The notes under the pieces: generated by a model
What the model saw: only the letters and a program-made list of their open reading frames with translations
Databases searched by the model: none
Told to the model about the DNA's origin: nothing
From: Xenorhabdus ishibashii
Lineage (GTDB): Bacteria > Pseudomonadota > Gammaproteobacteria > Enterobacterales > Enterobacteriaceae
Direction of reading: 5' to 3'
Assembly: GCF_002632755.1 (NCBI RefSeq)
Contig: NZ_NJAK01000001.1
Span: 1,178,001-1,242,000, forward strand
Length of the DNA stretch: 64,000 nt
Made by a program: the position numbers and the translations under genes
In this document: positions 10,342 to 20,798 of the stretch, in pieces
How the letters are laid out: every line of letters begins with the position of its first letter
Numbering within the stretch: position 1 is the first letter of the stretch

Positions 10342-11706
10342 ATGAAAAAATTGCTCTCTCTTTTTATCGCTATGAATCTGGTAGGTTTTAGTACTTCGGG
10401 CCATGCCTCCGATTTGCTCCAGATTTATCAGCAGGCGAAAGAAACAAACCCCGAATTACTTAAAGCACAAGCTGACCGCAATTCAGTGGTTGAAAATATT
10501 AATATAGCGCGTAGTAGTTTACTGCCTCAATTGGGTCTGAATGCTAACGCCAGTTATGGGAAAACCTTTCGTGGCAACAGAGATTCAGAATCTCATGACA
10601 CAGGTGCAAGCTTAAGCTTGGCTCAGACTATCTTCGATATGGCGAAATGGAACAAACTAAACCAATCTGAGAAAAGTGCCGGTATCGCAGATATCAATTA
10701 CCAATCCGCGCAACAGAAATTAATTATAGACACCGCCCAAGCCTATTTTGACGTTCTGAATAGTATTGATGCCTTAACGTATACGGAGGCGCAAAAAGCC
10801 TCACTGTACCGCCAGTTGGATCAAACTACCCAACGCTTTAATGTCGGCTTAGTTGCCATTACTGACGTACAAAATGCCCGCGCTCAATACGACGCCATTC
10901 AGGCGCAGGAAGTTTCCTATCGTAACAACCTAGAAAATGCGTTGGAAAAACTGCGCATGATCACGGGTATTTACTACCCACAACTGGCCTCATTGAATAT
11001 TAACCAGTTCAAGACCAAACAGCCTGAGCTAGCTAATGCTGTACTGAAAGAAGCTGAGAACCGTAATCTGAATCTATTGTCAGCGCGCTTAACACAGGAT
11101 TTAAGGCGCGAGCAGATCAAAGAATCACAGACAGGTTATATGCCTACGGTCAATTTAACCGCAAACACAGAGATCTCTAACAGCCATCAACGCGGAATCG
11201 AGCGAAGAGATAACTATACTGGAGATAATTCGGTTAAATTATCCCTGAGTTTACCTCTGTTTAATGGCGGAGCTACCTACTCTCAGGTAGAACAGGCAAA
11301 ATATAATTTTGTCAGCGCCAGCCAAGACCTGGAAAACACCTACCGCAAGGTAATACAAGAAGTGCATTCTTCCTCCAATAATATTTCTGCTGCTATCAGT
11401 AGTGTTGATGCCAACAAACAGGCGGTACTTTCTGCGCAAAGTTCGTTAGATTCAATGGAAGCAGGTTATCAAGTGGGAACTCGTACTATCGTGGATGTAC
11501 TGGACGCGACAACCAAGCTGTACCAAGCTAAACAAAATCTGTCCAAAGCACGTTACGCTTACCTGCTTTCCCTGTTACAGAACAAACAGGCGCGTGGCAC
11601 CTTGAATGAAAATGATGTAATAGAGTTGAACAAAATGTTAGGTGCACAAATTTCAACCTCTGCCAGCAACATTATTAAAGAGATGAAAACGCCGTCAATT
11701 CGCTGA
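10342..11706 (+). CDS. tolC: Outer membrane efflux channel TolC
   Basis: TolC is the trimeric outer membrane/periplasm tunnel used by drug pumps and type I secretion. The start at 10342 follows an AAGGAA site by 6 bases and gives a signal peptide MKKLLSLFIAMNLVGFSTSGHA before SDLLQIYQQAKETNPEL, the usual mature start. An in-frame ATG at 10234 would add 36 non-conserved residues. Two OEP repeats follow, with LNQSEKSAGIADINYQSA and the NVGLVAITDVQNARAQYD/QVGTRTIVDVLDATTKLYQA pair of repeat motifs. The precursor is 454 residues, about 40 shorter than E. coli TolC, through a shorter C-terminal tail. A strong terminator follows. Confidence 0.97.
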   Translation: MKKLLSLFIAMNLVGFSTSGHASDLLQIYQQAKETNPELLKAQADRNSVVENINIARSSLLPQLGLNANASYGKTFRGNRDSESHDTGASLSLAQTIFDMAKWNKLNQSEKSAGIADINYQSAQQKLIIDTAQAYFDVLNSIDALTYTEAQKASLYRQLDQTTQRFNVGLVAITDVQNARAQYDAIQAQEVSYRNNLENALEKLRMITGIYYPQLASLNINQFKTKQPELANAVLKEAENRNLNLLSARLTQDLRREQIKESQTGYMPTVNLTANTEISNSHQRGIERRDNYTGDNSVKLSLSLPLFNGGATYSQVEQAKYNFVSASQDLENTYRKVIQEVHSSSNNISAAISSVDANKQAVLSAQSSLDSMEAGYQVGTRTIVDVLDATTKLYQAKQNLSKARYAYLLSLLQNKQARGTLNENDVIELNKMLGAQISTSASNIIKEMKTPSIR

Positions 11707-11766
11707 TTTAATGCCCTATCGTTCTCGATTGAAAAACGTTATATTAAAAACGCTATACTAATAAAG

Positions 11767-11798
11767 AAAGCAGCCTGCGATTTTATGGGCTGCTTTTT
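11767..11798 (+). terminator. tolC intrinsic terminator
   Basis: A 9-bp stem AAAGCAGCC/GGCTGCTTT with a 12-nt loop is followed by TTTTTA, 60 bp after the tolC stop. Confidence 0.9.
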
Positions 11799-11894
11799 AG
11801 CACATCCCTGAGAGCCACACCCTTGAGCACAATAAAATGGGGTACGGCTCTTAATCTTAATCAGATACCTTCAAGATGGATGCCCCCTATGATA

Positions 11895-12566
11895 ATGAAA
11901 CGGACAAAAGAGATAAACCGCGATTCTTTCCGTAAAACGTGGCGAAGCTATCGCCTGACACCTGTAGCGCTTGCTGTCAGTGCTGTCTTCATGCTTTCTG
12001 CCTGTGAACAAAACGATGAAACGGTATCACTTTATACGAATGCCGATGAGTGTTCCCAGGCGAATCCTTCTCAAAGTGAACAATGCAAGACTGCCTACAA
12101 TAATGCCCTGAAAGAAGCGGAAAAAACTGCACCGAAATATGCAACTCGCGAAGAGTGTGTGGCTGAATTCGGTGAACAACAATGTACGCAAACCCCTGCT
12201 CAAGCGGGAGTCGGCCAGGCTCAGGCACAAAACAGTAGCAGCAGTTTCTGGATGCCTTTGATGGCAGGTTATATGATGGGACGCTTAATGGGCGGCAGCT
12301 CTGCACCATCGCAACCGCTGTTCACATCACAATCGGCTTCCAGCCCAGCGAATGGCAAGTTTGTTGATGCGACAGGTAAAAGCTATGGCCCTGCGACCGC
12401 AGGTGGTCGCAGCATGACCGTACCAAAAACGGCAATGGCACCAAAACCGGCAACTACAACCACAATTACCCGTGGTGGGTTTGGTGAATCCGTGGCGAAA
12501 CAATCTGCCATGCAGCGTTCGTCTGCCAGCTCAAGTTCCAGTTCTTCCCGTTCTATGGGTGGTTAA
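11895..12566 (+). CDS. ygiB: YgiB, UPF0441 lipoprotein-like protein
   Basis: YgiB has no established biochemical role. I start at [18 protein letters not shown] (11895), which gives 223 residues, the same as E. coli YgiB; an earlier ATG at 11889 would add only two. A hydrophobic segment ends in [11 protein letters not shown], a lipobox-like LSAC, so it may be a membrane-anchored lipoprotein. Cys-containing blocks ([22 protein letters not shown]) precede a Gly/Met-rich [15 protein letters not shown] segment and a Ser-rich tail ending SSSRSMGG. The gene runs 6 bp ahead of ygiC, its constant partner. Confidence 0.92.
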   Translation: MKRTKEINRDSFRKTWRSYRLTPVALAVSAVFMLSACEQNDETVSLYTNADECSQANPSQSEQCKTAYNNALKEAEKTAPKYATREECVAEFGEQQCTQTPAQAGVGQAQAQNSSSSFWMPLMAGYMMGRLMGGSSAPSQPLFTSQSASSPANGKFVDATGKSYGPATAGGRSMTVPKTAMAPKPATTTTITRGGFGESVAKQSAMQRSSASSSSSSSRSMGG

Positions 12567-12572
12567 TTAAAG

Positions 12573-13732
12573 ATGAAACGCATTGGTATTACCGAGCGCC
12601 CGGATTGGCGCGAAAAAGCAGCAGAGTTTGGTTTTAATTTTCATACCATGTATGGCCAACCTTACTGGAGTGAAGAAGCTTATTACCAGTTCACCCTGAA
12701 CCAAATTGAAGAAATTGAAGATGTAACCGCAGAACTGCACCAAATGTGTTTGCAGGTTGTGGAAAAAGTGGTCGATAGTGAAGAATTGCTGACCAAATTC
12801 CAGATCCCAAAACACTGTTGGGAATTTGTCCGCTCTTCATGGGTAACCAGCCAACCTTCGCTCTATTCCCGTCTGGATTTAGCCTATGATGGCAAAAATC
12901 CCCCAAGTTACTGGAAAACAACGCCGATACCCCAACATCTCTGTATGAATCGGCTTTCTTTCAGTGGATCTGGCTGGAAGACCAGATTAATGCCGGCAAC
13001 CTGCCGTCCAATGCCGATCAGTTCAATAGCCTGCAAGAAAAGCTGATTGAGCGTTTTGCCCAGTTACGTGAAAAACATGGATTTGGTCTGCTGCACATGG
13101 CCTGTTGTCAGGATACTGAAGAAGACAGAGGCACAATCCAATATTTGCAGGATTGTGCTGCGGAAGCCGATATTCCCACAGAGTTCCTGTTTATTGAGGA
13201 TATCGGGCTGGGTGAGAAAGGGCAGTTTACTGATTTGCAGGATCAAGTGATCAGTAACCTGTTTAAGCTGTATCCGTGGGAGTTTATGCTGCGTGAGATG
13301 TTCTCTACCAAGCTGGCGGATGCAGGTGTCCGTTGGCTGGAGCCAGCATGGAAAAGCATTATCTCTAACAAGGCGCTGCTGCCAATGCTGTGGAAAATGT
13401 TCCCAAATCATCCTAACTTGCTGCCTGCCTATTTTGCGGATGAACGCCCTTCAGACATGAACAGCTATGTCATTAAGCCTCTGTTCTCCCGCGAAGGGGC
13501 CAATATTCGCATCATTGAAAATGGCCGTGAAATCGCCAGTGCGGATGGCCCTTATGGGGAAGAAGGCATGATCATCCAGCAGTTCCACGAATTGCCGAAA
13601 TTTGATGGTAACTATACGCTGGTTGGTAGCTGGTTAGTCGATGATCAATCTGCGGGTATCTGTATCCGTGAAGACCGTGAGTTGATTACTCAAGATTTAT
13701 CACGCTTCTACCCGCATATTATTTTGGATTGA
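12573..13732 (+). pseudogene. ygiC: ygiC, glutathionylspermidine-synthase-like ATP-grasp protein, frameshifted
   Basis: YgiC is an ATP-grasp ligase-like protein related to the synthetase half of glutathionylspermidine synthase. The reading frame begins [19 protein letters not shown] at 12573 and follows the family to [12 protein letters not shown], then leaves it at about 12901-12906. The family sequence resumes one base out of frame ([18 protein letters not shown] and so on) and continues to FYPHIILD at 13732. One base missing in the CCCCCAA run explains everything: the restored product would be about 386 residues, the normal length. The second half keeps the ATP-grasp features [13 protein letters not shown] and EGPYGEEG-like [11 protein letters not shown]. 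It may be a real mutation or a sequencing error in a homopolymer. Confidence 0.88.
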
Positions 13733-13737
13733 TTCAA

Positions 13738-14514
13738 TCAGCCAATCTGAACCGATAACATACTTAAAGAGCCGTCTTCAATTCCCTCAACGGGTGTTGA
13801 AACCGGCTCTTTTTTATTCCATGTTCCCATCACATACAACAATGGCAGGAAGTGCTCTGGTGTTGGGTTAGACAATTGACCATCTTCCCTGTCCAAAGCA
13901 TTAAACAGGGGATGAGGCTCTTCCAGACTGGTTAAACTTTCACGCACAAACTGCTCAAAAGAGAGTGCCCAAGGAAAAGATTTTATCCCCAGTTTTGTGG
14001 CCGGCAGGTTATGTACAATATTTCCACTCCCCATGATTAAGACGCCTTCGTCTCGCAGTAAGGCTAATTTTTTACCTATTTCATAATGAAAAGAAGCTGG
14101 TTGGTTGCGATCCATGCTCATTTGGATAACCGGAATATCGGCATCAGGATACATTTTTGCCAATATCCCCCATGATCCATGATCCAATCCCCATTTTTCA
14201 AAATCAGTTTCAACCTCAATCGGTTCAAGAATATCCTGTACCAGTACAGCCAGTTCAGGAAAACCTTTCGCCGGATACTGTTTTTCATGCAATTCTCTGG
14301 GAAAGTTACCAAAATCGTGGATAGTTCTGGGCTGTGCCATCGCCGTTACGGCCGTACCACTTGTGTACCAGTGCGCAGAAATCACCAAAATTGCCCTTGG
14401 TCTGGGTAATTTTTTCCCTAGTTCAAACCAAGCGCGTGAGTAATAGTTATCTTCAATGGCATTCATTGGACTGCCATGACCAATGAACAGAGCAGGCATT
14501 CTCAGGAGACTCAT
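13738..14514 (-). CDS. ygiD: 4,5-DOPA-extradiol-dioxygenase-type protein YgiD
   Basis: YgiD belongs to the LigB-type extradiol ring-cleaving dioxygenases; the E. coli enzyme opens DOPA at the 4,5 position, and a zinc-binding site is known from its structure. The 258 residues contain the metal-binding histidines in FIGHGSPMN, SAHWYTSG and MGSGNIVHNL, plus the conserved SNPTPEHFLPLLYV block, and end GSLSMLSVQIG as in E. coli. The start gives MSLLRMPALFIGHGSP, in line with the family. It converges on ygiC, with 5 bp between stops, as in E. coli. Confidence 0.93.
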   Translation of the reverse strand: MSLLRMPALFIGHGSPMNAIEDNYYSRAWFELGKKLPRPRAILVISAHWYTSGTAVTAMAQPRTIHDFGNFPRELHEKQYPAKGFPELAVLVQDILEPIEVETDFEKWGLDHGSWGILAKMYPDADIPVIQMSMDRNQPASFHYEIGKKLALLRDEGVLIMGSGNIVHNLPATKLGIKSFPWALSFEQFVRESLTSLEEPHPLFNALDREDGQLSNPTPEHFLPLLYVMGTWNKKEPVSTPVEGIEDGSLSMLSVQIG

Positions 14515-14866
14515 TTTCGCCCCTTATACAACAAATTAAACATTCGAATAATAAATTCGGATTATGATAAAAAAATTATGACAGGATTAAGACATTCTTT
14601 CCTTGAATATCGTCAATCAAAAATGATGAAGTGTCTTAGGAATACTGAAAGGCTACAGGGTGTGGACTGTAGCCCTTCAAAGTACATGCGTATGTCTCCC
14701 CGTCTTTCAAGCTACCATGCAACTGCATAGCAACTCAAAATCTGTGAGTATAACCGATATTGCCTGCCCCAATTTGTTCTCTATCCAAATTTAAAAAACA
14801 GTATTACAGGCGAATACGGCGCGTCCCTCGCCGCTAAAATGTTACGCGTTTATATGGAAAAGCCCA
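14515..14866. other. Gene-free 352-bp gap between ygiD and ribB
   Basis: No coding frame here is convincing. The stretch holds an 8-bp perfect stem-loop GGCTACAG/CTGTAGCC at 14651-14674 without a T tract. After it comes a C+T-rich segment with small imperfect inverted repeats around 14706-14750 (for instance TTTCAAGCTACC and GCATAGCAACTC) that may be a worn copy of a short dispersed repeat. The ygiD promoter (minus strand) should lie in its first 100 bp, and the ribB transcript ends at its right side. Confidence 0.5.
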
Positions 14867-15520
14867 TTAGCTAGCCGCCTTTGCCATTTTTAAGCGGTAA
14901 TCGACTAAATCTTCAATAGTCACTACCGGCATATTATATTGTCTTGCAAATTCAATCACTTCAGGAGCGCGAGCCATTGAACCATCATCATTCGTCAATT
15001 CACATAGCACTCCCGCTGGTTTGAACCCTGCCATTTTGACCAAATCAATGGTCGCTTCAGTATGGCCGCGGCGGGTTAAAACCCCTCCTGGTTGCGCGCG
15101 CAGAGGAAAAACGTGTCCAGGTCGGCTCAGATCACTGGGTTGTGCATCATCTGCAATAGCGGCCTGGATCGTGGTAATGCGATCTGCCGCAGATACACCT
15201 GTTGTCACGCCTTGTGCAGCTTCAATTGAAACGGTGAAAGCAGTTTGATATTGGCTTGAATTGTTTTCTACCATCATGGGTAGTTTTAACTGCTGACGTC
15301 GCTCTTCAGTCAAGCACAGACAAACAATCCCGCTGCCGTGGCGAATAGTTAACGCCATTTGCTCTACCGTCATTGTTTCGGCGGCGAAAATCATGTCACC
15401 TTCATTCTCACGATTTTCGTCATCCAGTACCATTACGCCCTGACCTGCACGCAAAGCAGCAAGCGCACGTTCAACACGTTCAAATGGTGTCCCATATGAG
15501 GAAAGTAGCGTCTGATTCAT
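14867..15520 (-). CDS. ribB: 3,4-dihydroxy-2-butanone-4-phosphate synthase
   Basis: RibB converts ribulose 5-phosphate to formate and 3,4-dihydroxy-2-butanone 4-phosphate, the four-carbon precursor of riboflavin. The 217 residues equal the enterobacterial length. The acidic metal-binding loop [18 protein letters not shown], the [14 protein letters not shown] block and the [21 protein letters not shown] active-site region are all present (the second His and the acidic residue of the site lie in the latter). It stands alone on the minus strand and is preceded by an FMN riboswitch, so its expression is expected to fall when FMN is abundant. Confidence 0.97.
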   Translation of the reverse strand: MNQTLLSSYGTPFERVERALAALRAGQGVMVLDDENRENEGDMIFAAETMTVEQMALTIRHGSGIVCLCLTEERRQQLKLPMMVENNSSQYQTAFTVSIEAAQGVTTGVSAADRITTIQAAIADDAQPSDLSRPGHVFPLRAQPGGVLTRRGHTEATIDLVKMAGFKPAGVLCELTNDDGSMARAPEVIEFARQYNMPVVTIEDLVDYRLKMAKAAS

Positions 15521-15597
15521 GGTAAAGAAACCTCTCTAAATGTATGGATTACCAGAATCAGGGCAATTTTGAGGAGTTCATGCTGCACAAAAATACG

Positions 15598-15630
15598 GCA
15601 ACAAAAACAACAGACGAGTGCGAGCACTCG
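15598..15630 (-). terminator. Candidate riboswitch-controlled terminator upstream of ribB
   Basis: On the minus strand a 6-bp stem CGAGTG/CACTCG with a CTCG loop is followed by TCTGTTGTTTTTGTTG. It lies just after the FMN aptamer and before the ribB start, where an expression platform is expected. The T run is interrupted. Confidence 0.55.
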
Positions 15631-15646
15631 ATTGATGCTGTTATTC

Positions 15647-15834
15647 TCTCCCATCCGGACTATCACCGTCGGCTCCAGAATCACACTGGATCTGCTGACC
15701 TCTGTTTTATCCCCAGAATTTATGCCAAAACAACCAAGAGATAATGACGACAAACAGAGCGCTCGCGGGCTTCATAAAATGATCATTCGATATTTCATGT
15801 TACCGCCGGTAGGGACTTTCACCCTGCCCTGAGA
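15647..15834 (-). promoter_or_regulatory. FMN riboswitch of ribB
   Basis: Read on the minus strand the region carries the conserved RFN-element blocks in order: CAGGGCAGGGTGAAAGTCCC, CTACCGGCGGTAA, AGCCCGCGAGCG, a GGTCAGCAGATCC arm, GGAGCCGACGGTGATAGTCC and GGATGGGAGAGAA. These form the six-helix FMN aptamer known in front of ribB of enterobacteria. A variable arm of roughly 70 bases lies between the AGCCCGCGAGCG and GGTCAGCAG blocks. Confidence 0.95.
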
Positions 15835-15845
15835 TAAACAATTTC

Positions 15846-15874
15846 ACTATAGCGCTAATAATCCGCAGGAGCAA
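15846..15874 (-). promoter_or_regulatory. Candidate sigma-70 promoter of the ribB leader
   Basis: On the minus strand TTGCTC and TATAGT are separated by 17 bases, and the aptamer begins about 12 bases after the -10 element. Position and spacing fit a transcript starting just upstream of the riboswitch. Confidence 0.65.
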
Positions 15875-15995
15875 TCTACAAAATCAAATATGAAACCTGA
15901 CTCTCAATCATTTATGCTTTCGTCATGGGGTATTAAAATACTACCAATAGGCTTACGCTATAAAACACAATTACGTTACATAAAGGATGATCATC

Positions 15996-16271
15996 ATGCT
16001 CGATCCAAAGAAAATTGAACAAATTGCTCGCCAACTCCACAACGCCATGCCGAAAGGTGTCAAAGAGTTTGGCGACGATGTGGAAAAAAAATTGCGTGCT
16101 GTTCTGCAATCCCAGTTGAGCAAGTTAGATCTTGTTAACCGTGAAGAATTTGATGTTCAGACACAAGTCTTGTTGCGCACCCGTGAAAAATTGGCTGCAA
16201 TGGAACAACGCTTGAATGAATTGGAAGTTCGTCTCGCAGAAGCAGACAAAAAATCACAGCAGGCTGAATGA
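15996..16271 (+). CDS. ubiK: Ubiquinone biosynthesis accessory factor UbiK
   Basis: UbiK (YqiC) is a small coiled-coil protein that helps the aerobic ubiquinone-synthesis complex, interacting with UbiJ and lipids. The start at 15996, nine bases after AAAGGA, gives [19 protein letters not shown], matching the E. coli N-terminus; an ATG at 15987 is too close to the Shine-Dalgarno. The 91 residues end in a coiled coil (about residues 48-85, [20 protein letters not shown]). The neighbour ribB is divergent and hldE is convergent. Confidence 0.92.
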   Translation: MLDPKKIEQIARQLHNAMPKGVKEFGDDVEKKLRAVLQSQLSKLDLVNREEFDVQTQVLLRTREKLAAMEQRLNELEVRLAEADKKSQQAE

Positions 16272-16315
16272 TGTGGTGTAAGAGAAGTACTGTGAAGAGA
16301 ATTGTGTAAGGAGAT

Positions 16316-16345
16316 ATGCCGCTATGCATCAAAAAGCATAACGGC
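16316..16345. terminator. Stem-loop between convergent ubiK and hldE
   Basis: TGCCGCTATGC and GCATAACGGCA form a stem of 10 pairs with one internal mismatch and a short A-rich loop. No clear T run is seen on either side, so termination here is likely but not certain. Confidence 0.45.
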
Positions 16346-16359
16346 ACATGATACCAAGC

Positions 16360-17784
16360 TTACTGGCTCTTAATGGTTTTGATGATATTGGTCGTGGAAA
16401 TGCCATCTTCGAAGTTCAGTACCTTAACTTCGCCACCCGCAGCCCAAACTTCTGTACTACCGGCAATCTCTTCCGGCTTGTAATCACCACCTTTGACTAA
16501 AATATCCGGCAAGATATCCGCGATTAAGCGCTGCGGTGTATCTTCTTCAAATGGCACAACCCAATCCACAGATTCCAGCGCCGATAACACGGTCATGCGC
16601 TGTTCCAGCGGATTTACCGGACGGGTTTCCCCTTTCAGACGCTTAGTGGAAGCATCACTATTAACGGCAACGATCAAACGATCACCCAATTTGCGCGCGT
16701 TAGACAGATATGAAACATGTCCCGCATGGAGGATATCAAAACAACCATTCGTCATGACAATACATTCACCACGCTGACGTGCCTGTGCAACGGCTTCTTT
16801 CAGTTTGGCTTCACTCATTACGCCAAAGCCGGTTTCTGCACGTCCACGTACTGCATTTTCCAGTTCAACCGGTGACACGGTGGATGTTCCCAGTTTGCCA
16901 ACCACTACACCTGCTGCCGCATTGGCAAGGTAACAGGCTTCGTTCAACGGTTTGCCGGCAGCTAATGCCGTTGCCAATATACCTATTACAGTATCTCCTG
17001 CACCAGTGACATCAAAAACTTCCTGTGCCTGAGTTGGCAAATGCAAGGGCGGCTGCCCAACCCGCAATAGGCTCATGCCTCGTTCAGAGCGCGTGATCAA
17101 CAGTGCTTGCAGCTCCAAATCCTGCGCCAATTTTGTGCCTTTCTGCACTAAATCATCATCATCCGTACAGTGCCCTACAACCGCTTCAAACTCTGACATA
17201 TTTGGCGTTAGCAATGTTGCGCCACGATAGCGGCTGAAATCGCTGCCTTTTGGATCAATAAGCACAGGAACATTGGCTTCGTTGGCGAGCTTAATCATGG
17301 CCTGAACCTGACTTAGCGCCCCTTTAGCATAATCTGACAGCACTAACGCGCCAATATGGGGTAAGGATTGCTGAATTTTTTCTAACAGCGGCTGGGCATC
17401 TACATTCTGGAAGCCTTCTTCAAAGTCCAGACGCAACAATTGTTGATTACGCGATAAAACACGCAGTTTCGTGATAGTTGGATGAGTTGGGACAGAAACA
17501 AAATCACATCGGACTTTCACACTGCTGAGTTTCTCACTCAATGCCCGCGCTGCATCATCAATGCCCGTCAAGCCTACCAAACGTGAATTCGCGCCCAATG
17601 AAGCAATATTCATGGCTACGTTAGCCGCTCCTCCAGGACGCTCTTCTATGGTTTCTACCTTAACCACAGGAACCGGTGCTTCCGGTGAAATGCGGCTAGT
17701 TGGACCATACCAGTAGCGATCTAACATGACATCGCCGACAACCAAAACACCTGCGCGGTGAAAATCGGGGAGTGTTACTTTCAT
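16360..17784 (-). CDS. hldE: Bifunctional heptose 7-phosphate kinase / heptose 1-phosphate adenylyltransferase
   Basis: HldE makes two steps of ADP-L-glycero-D-manno-heptose synthesis for the lipopolysaccharide core. The start at 17784 ([20 protein letters not shown]) has a GGAG 6 bases upstream; the ATG at 17796 lies before this Shine-Dalgarno. The 474 residues contain an N-terminal PfkB-type kinase ([18 protein letters not shown]; the DVTGAGDTV catalytic motif near residue 265) and a C-terminal cytidylyltransferase-like domain ([16 protein letters not shown] near residue 350). It follows glnE on the same strand with 98 bp between, as in E. coli. Confidence 0.97.
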   Translation of the reverse strand: MKVTLPDFHRAGVLVVGDVMLDRYWYGPTSRISPEAPVPVVKVETIEERPGGAANVAMNIASLGANSRLVGLTGIDDAARALSEKLSSVKVRCDFVSVPTHPTITKLRVLSRNQQLLRLDFEEGFQNVDAQPLLEKIQQSLPHIGALVLSDYAKGALSQVQAMIKLANEANVPVLIDPKGSDFSRYRGATLLTPNMSEFEAVVGHCTDDDDLVQKGTKLAQDLELQALLITRSERGMSLLRVGQPPLHLPTQAQEVFDVTGAGDTVIGILATALAAGKPLNEACYLANAAAGVVVGKLGTSTVSPVELENAVRGRAETGFGVMSEAKLKEAVAQARQRGECIVMTNGCFDILHAGHVSYLSNARKLGDRLIVAVNSDASTKRLKGETRPVNPLEQRMTVLSALESVDWVVPFEEDTPQRLIADILPDILVKGGDYKPEEIAGSTEVWAAGGEVKVLNFEDGISTTNIIKTIKSQ

Positions 17785-17882
17785 CCCATACTCCAAGTAT
17801 CAAAATAAACTGTTGCGGATATTACCATAACCAAACTCAGTGCCAGCAAACTCGCTCAGGAAAAGTGACTGCCTGAGATCAT

Positions 17883-20735
17883 TTATATGCGCAGGTCATG
17901 TTCTAACCATTTTTGCCAGCTATCACGTACCAATGCTTGCTGCTGGCTAAAATGTCCAACTGAAACTCGGCTGGATAACGCTTGCAACGCTAAATGATGC
18001 AATTCATCACGCATGGTAATGTAAGCCTGTGTTAACGCCATCGCCTCCTGCTCGTCCATAATATTATGCTGCGCCATTAATTCGAAAATTCGTACATTAT
18101 CAGACCAGCGAGTCAGACTGGCATTTTCTGGTGCATAACGCAGCACCTGATACTGAGCAATAAATTCAATATCCGTAATCCCTCCTGGATCAGCTTTGAT
18201 ATCAAATTGATTTTGCCGATGGCTGCCCAAATGCCGATGCATTTTTTCTCTCATCTCACGCACTTGTTGGCGCAAAAGATCGGGATCGCGGGAAAGGCAT
18301 AATGTTTCACGGCGAATGCGTTCAAAATCACGGCGCATTTTTTCATCACCAAAAACCATGCGTGCACGAACCAGTGCCTGGTGTTCCCAGGTCCATGCTT
18401 CATTTTTTTGGTAGTCATCAAAGGATTCAAGGGTACTGACCAACATGCCCGACTCACCGGATGGCCGCAAACGGGCATCAACGTCATACAATACTCCCGA
18501 TGTCATTCGGGTATTGAACAAATGAAGGATGCGTTGAGCCAGGCGCAAATAAAATTGGCGAGCCTCAATAGGACGAGCACCGTCCGTCATTATCCCCATA
18601 GGGCAATCCAGCAGGAACACCAGATCCAAATCAGAGCCATAACCGAGTTCCCAGCCACCCAATTTGCCATAACCAATAATGGCAAATCCCAAGCCCTGCC
18701 GCTGGGATAAGTGGGCAGGTGTGCCATAGCGTTTTACCATTTGGTTCCACGCCAGCCGCACAACAGCCTCAATAATGGCTTCCGCCAGATAAGTCAGGTG
18801 ATCACTTACTTTCATCACAGGCAAGACGCCCGCAATATCTTCTGCTGCGATCCGCAATAGTTGTGCCTGCTTAAATTGACGTAAAGCCTCCAGCAACTGC
18901 TCTTCATCATCCTCAGGAATACGCAGCAAATATTGATAAAGCTCATCACGATAAGCTTCCATCGGCAACGGTTGATATAGCGATTTAGGATCGAGCAGCT
19001 CATCCAGCAACAAAGGATGACGTGCAAGCTGGCTGGCAATCATTGGAGAAGCCGCACAGAGCCGGATAACATGGATCATGACCAGTTCTGATTCCAGCAT
19101 CAGTTCCAGATAAGTTGTGCGACTGACAATACTGAGCAACAGGGAAGTGATCCGCTCTAAAACGATATTGACATCTTCCCTGGCCACAATTTTTACCAAC
19201 AGACGTGGCATCAACTGGTCAAGCACATCCCTTCCCCGTGGGCCAATGGTGCGCTTACTGACGTCCCGACGGAAAAGAGCTATTATATCAAGCATCTTCT
19301 GGAATTTTTCTTTATCAAGATGAGGAAGCAACGCGCTAAGTTCATCTACATGCAAGGCTTCCTGCCATAAACTCTTAAACGGGATATGGCTGGACTCTTC
19401 ACTCTGCTCTTCTATTTCATCGCCGATCAACTGTTGGAAAATACTTCGCACCGCACTCATTTTACGTTCGGTTTCTGCCATCAATTCATCCCAATTGGCA
19501 AAATTCATCCCCCAAGAGAGACGAGCACGATCCAATTCATTATCCGGTAAAGTTTGTGTTTGTTGGTCATAAATAGATTGCAGCAGGTTTTCAAGCCGCC
19601 GCAAAAACAGGTAACTTTCTTCAAGCTGTTTTAATTTTTCCGTTGGCAATAAAGCCAGATCATTTATGGCCTTCAATGTTGGTAATAATGAGCGGGATTG
19701 CAGGCTAGGCTCCCTTCCCCCCCGAATAAGCTGAAAGACCTGAGTGATAAACTCAATTTCACGGATCCCGCCTGCGCCTAATTTAATATTATCTTTTAAT
19801 CCCCGACGACGGACTTCCCGCTCAATCATGCTCTTCATATTGCGCAAGGATTGAATTGCACTGAAATCGATATAACGGCGGAAAACAAACGGACGCAACA
19901 TCTGGCGCAATTCCTGACAATAAACTTGATCATCATTGCCCAAAATGCGCGCTTTCACCAAAGCATAACGTTCCCAATCCCGTCCTTGTTCCTGATAATA
20001 ATCTTCCAATGCCGGAAAGCTGAATACCAAAGGTCCACTGTCACCAAATGGACGTAATCTCATATCAACACGATAAACAAATCCGTCTACGGTTGGTTGA
20101 TCCAACACCTTAATTAATTTCTGCCCTAATCGAGTGAAGAACTGAGAATTGTCCATTTCTCGACGCCCGCCTTGCGTTACGCCATTTTCTGGATAAGCAA
20201 AAATGAGGTCAATGTCAGAGGAAAAATTAAGCTCTCCGCCTCCCAATTTTCCCATTCCTAAAATCAGTAGCGGTTGTGCCACTCCCTCGCTATTAGTAGG
20301 CGTTCCCCAATCCTGACAACAACGCAGATAAAGCCAATCACGGGCAGCGATAATCAAAGTTTCGGCCAACATACTTAATTGCTGCAATGTCTGTTCTGTC
20401 GTACTGCTTTGTAATGCCTGCGACCATGCAATCCTGACCAGAATCCGATGACGGAAAAGACGTAAACACCGCATCAAACCATTTTCATCATTGACCGCCA
20501 GCAACGCTTGCCCCAGCCAGTGGGAATAATATTGCCACTCTTCCGATTGCGGGGGATTCTGGCGAATATCCTCCAGCCATGCAGGATGTGATAACACGTT
20601 TTCCGCCACAAACTCACTCAATGACAGCACCGCTTGTTCATCAAGTGAAAAGGACTCTAGCGTTTCCTCTAATGGCGGAAAATTCGCAATGATATGCTGC
20701 AATTGTCGGGCTAAGGGTGATGAAAGTGGCCGCAT
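17883..20735 (-). CDS. glnE: Bifunctional glutamine synthetase adenylyltransferase / adenylyl-removing enzyme
   Basis: GlnE adds AMP to, and removes it from, glutamine synthetase in response to PII signals. The 950 residues match the family (946 in E. coli). Two nucleotidyltransferase domains are visible through their G-K-L-G-G...SDxD motifs: [20 protein letters not shown] near residue 170 and [20 protein letters not shown] near residue 690. The N-terminal copy is the deadenylylase and the C-terminal one the adenylylase by family knowledge. It sits between ygiF and hldE on the same strand. Confidence 0.97.
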   Translation of the reverse strand: MRPLSSPLARQLQHIIANFPPLEETLESFSLDEQAVLSLSEFVAENVLSHPAWLEDIRQNPPQSEEWQYYSHWLGQALLAVNDENGLMRCLRLFRHRILVRIAWSQALQSSTTEQTLQQLSMLAETLIIAARDWLYLRCCQDWGTPTNSEGVAQPLLILGMGKLGGGELNFSSDIDLIFAYPENGVTQGGRREMDNSQFFTRLGQKLIKVLDQPTVDGFVYRVDMRLRPFGDSGPLVFSFPALEDYYQEQGRDWERYALVKARILGNDDQVYCQELRQMLRPFVFRRYIDFSAIQSLRNMKSMIEREVRRRGLKDNIKLGAGGIREIEFITQVFQLIRGGREPSLQSRSLLPTLKAINDLALLPTEKLKQLEESYLFLRRLENLLQSIYDQQTQTLPDNELDRARLSWGMNFANWDELMAETERKMSAVRSIFQQLIGDEIEEQSEESSHIPFKSLWQEALHVDELSALLPHLDKEKFQKMLDIIALFRRDVSKRTIGPRGRDVLDQLMPRLLVKIVAREDVNIVLERITSLLLSIVSRTTYLELMLESELVMIHVIRLCAASPMIASQLARHPLLLDELLDPKSLYQPLPMEAYRDELYQYLLRIPEDDEEQLLEALRQFKQAQLLRIAAEDIAGVLPVMKVSDHLTYLAEAIIEAVVRLAWNQMVKRYGTPAHLSQRQGLGFAIIGYGKLGGWELGYGSDLDLVFLLDCPMGIMTDGARPIEARQFYLRLAQRILHLFNTRMTSGVLYDVDARLRPSGESGMLVSTLESFDDYQKNEAWTWEHQALVRARMVFGDEKMRRDFERIRRETLCLSRDPDLLRQQVREMREKMHRHLGSHRQNQFDIKADPGGITDIEFIAQYQVLRYAPENASLTRWSDNVRIFELMAQHNIMDEQEAMALTQAYITMRDELHHLALQALSSRVSVGHFSQQQALVRDSWQKWLEHDLRI

Positions 20736-20798
20736 AACTGTTTTTTCCTTATAACCGTTTTTTAATAATACGTTAATAATAAAAGGAGATTATCGGAA

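Noticed and set aside
12895..12910. Programmed frameshifting in ygiC
   Set aside because: No slippery heptamer or conserved context; the homologues read through in one frame.
14476..14730. A plus-strand gene after ygiD
   Set aside because: The frame starts inside ygiD, crosses a hairpin and has no protein-like composition or Shine-Dalgarno.
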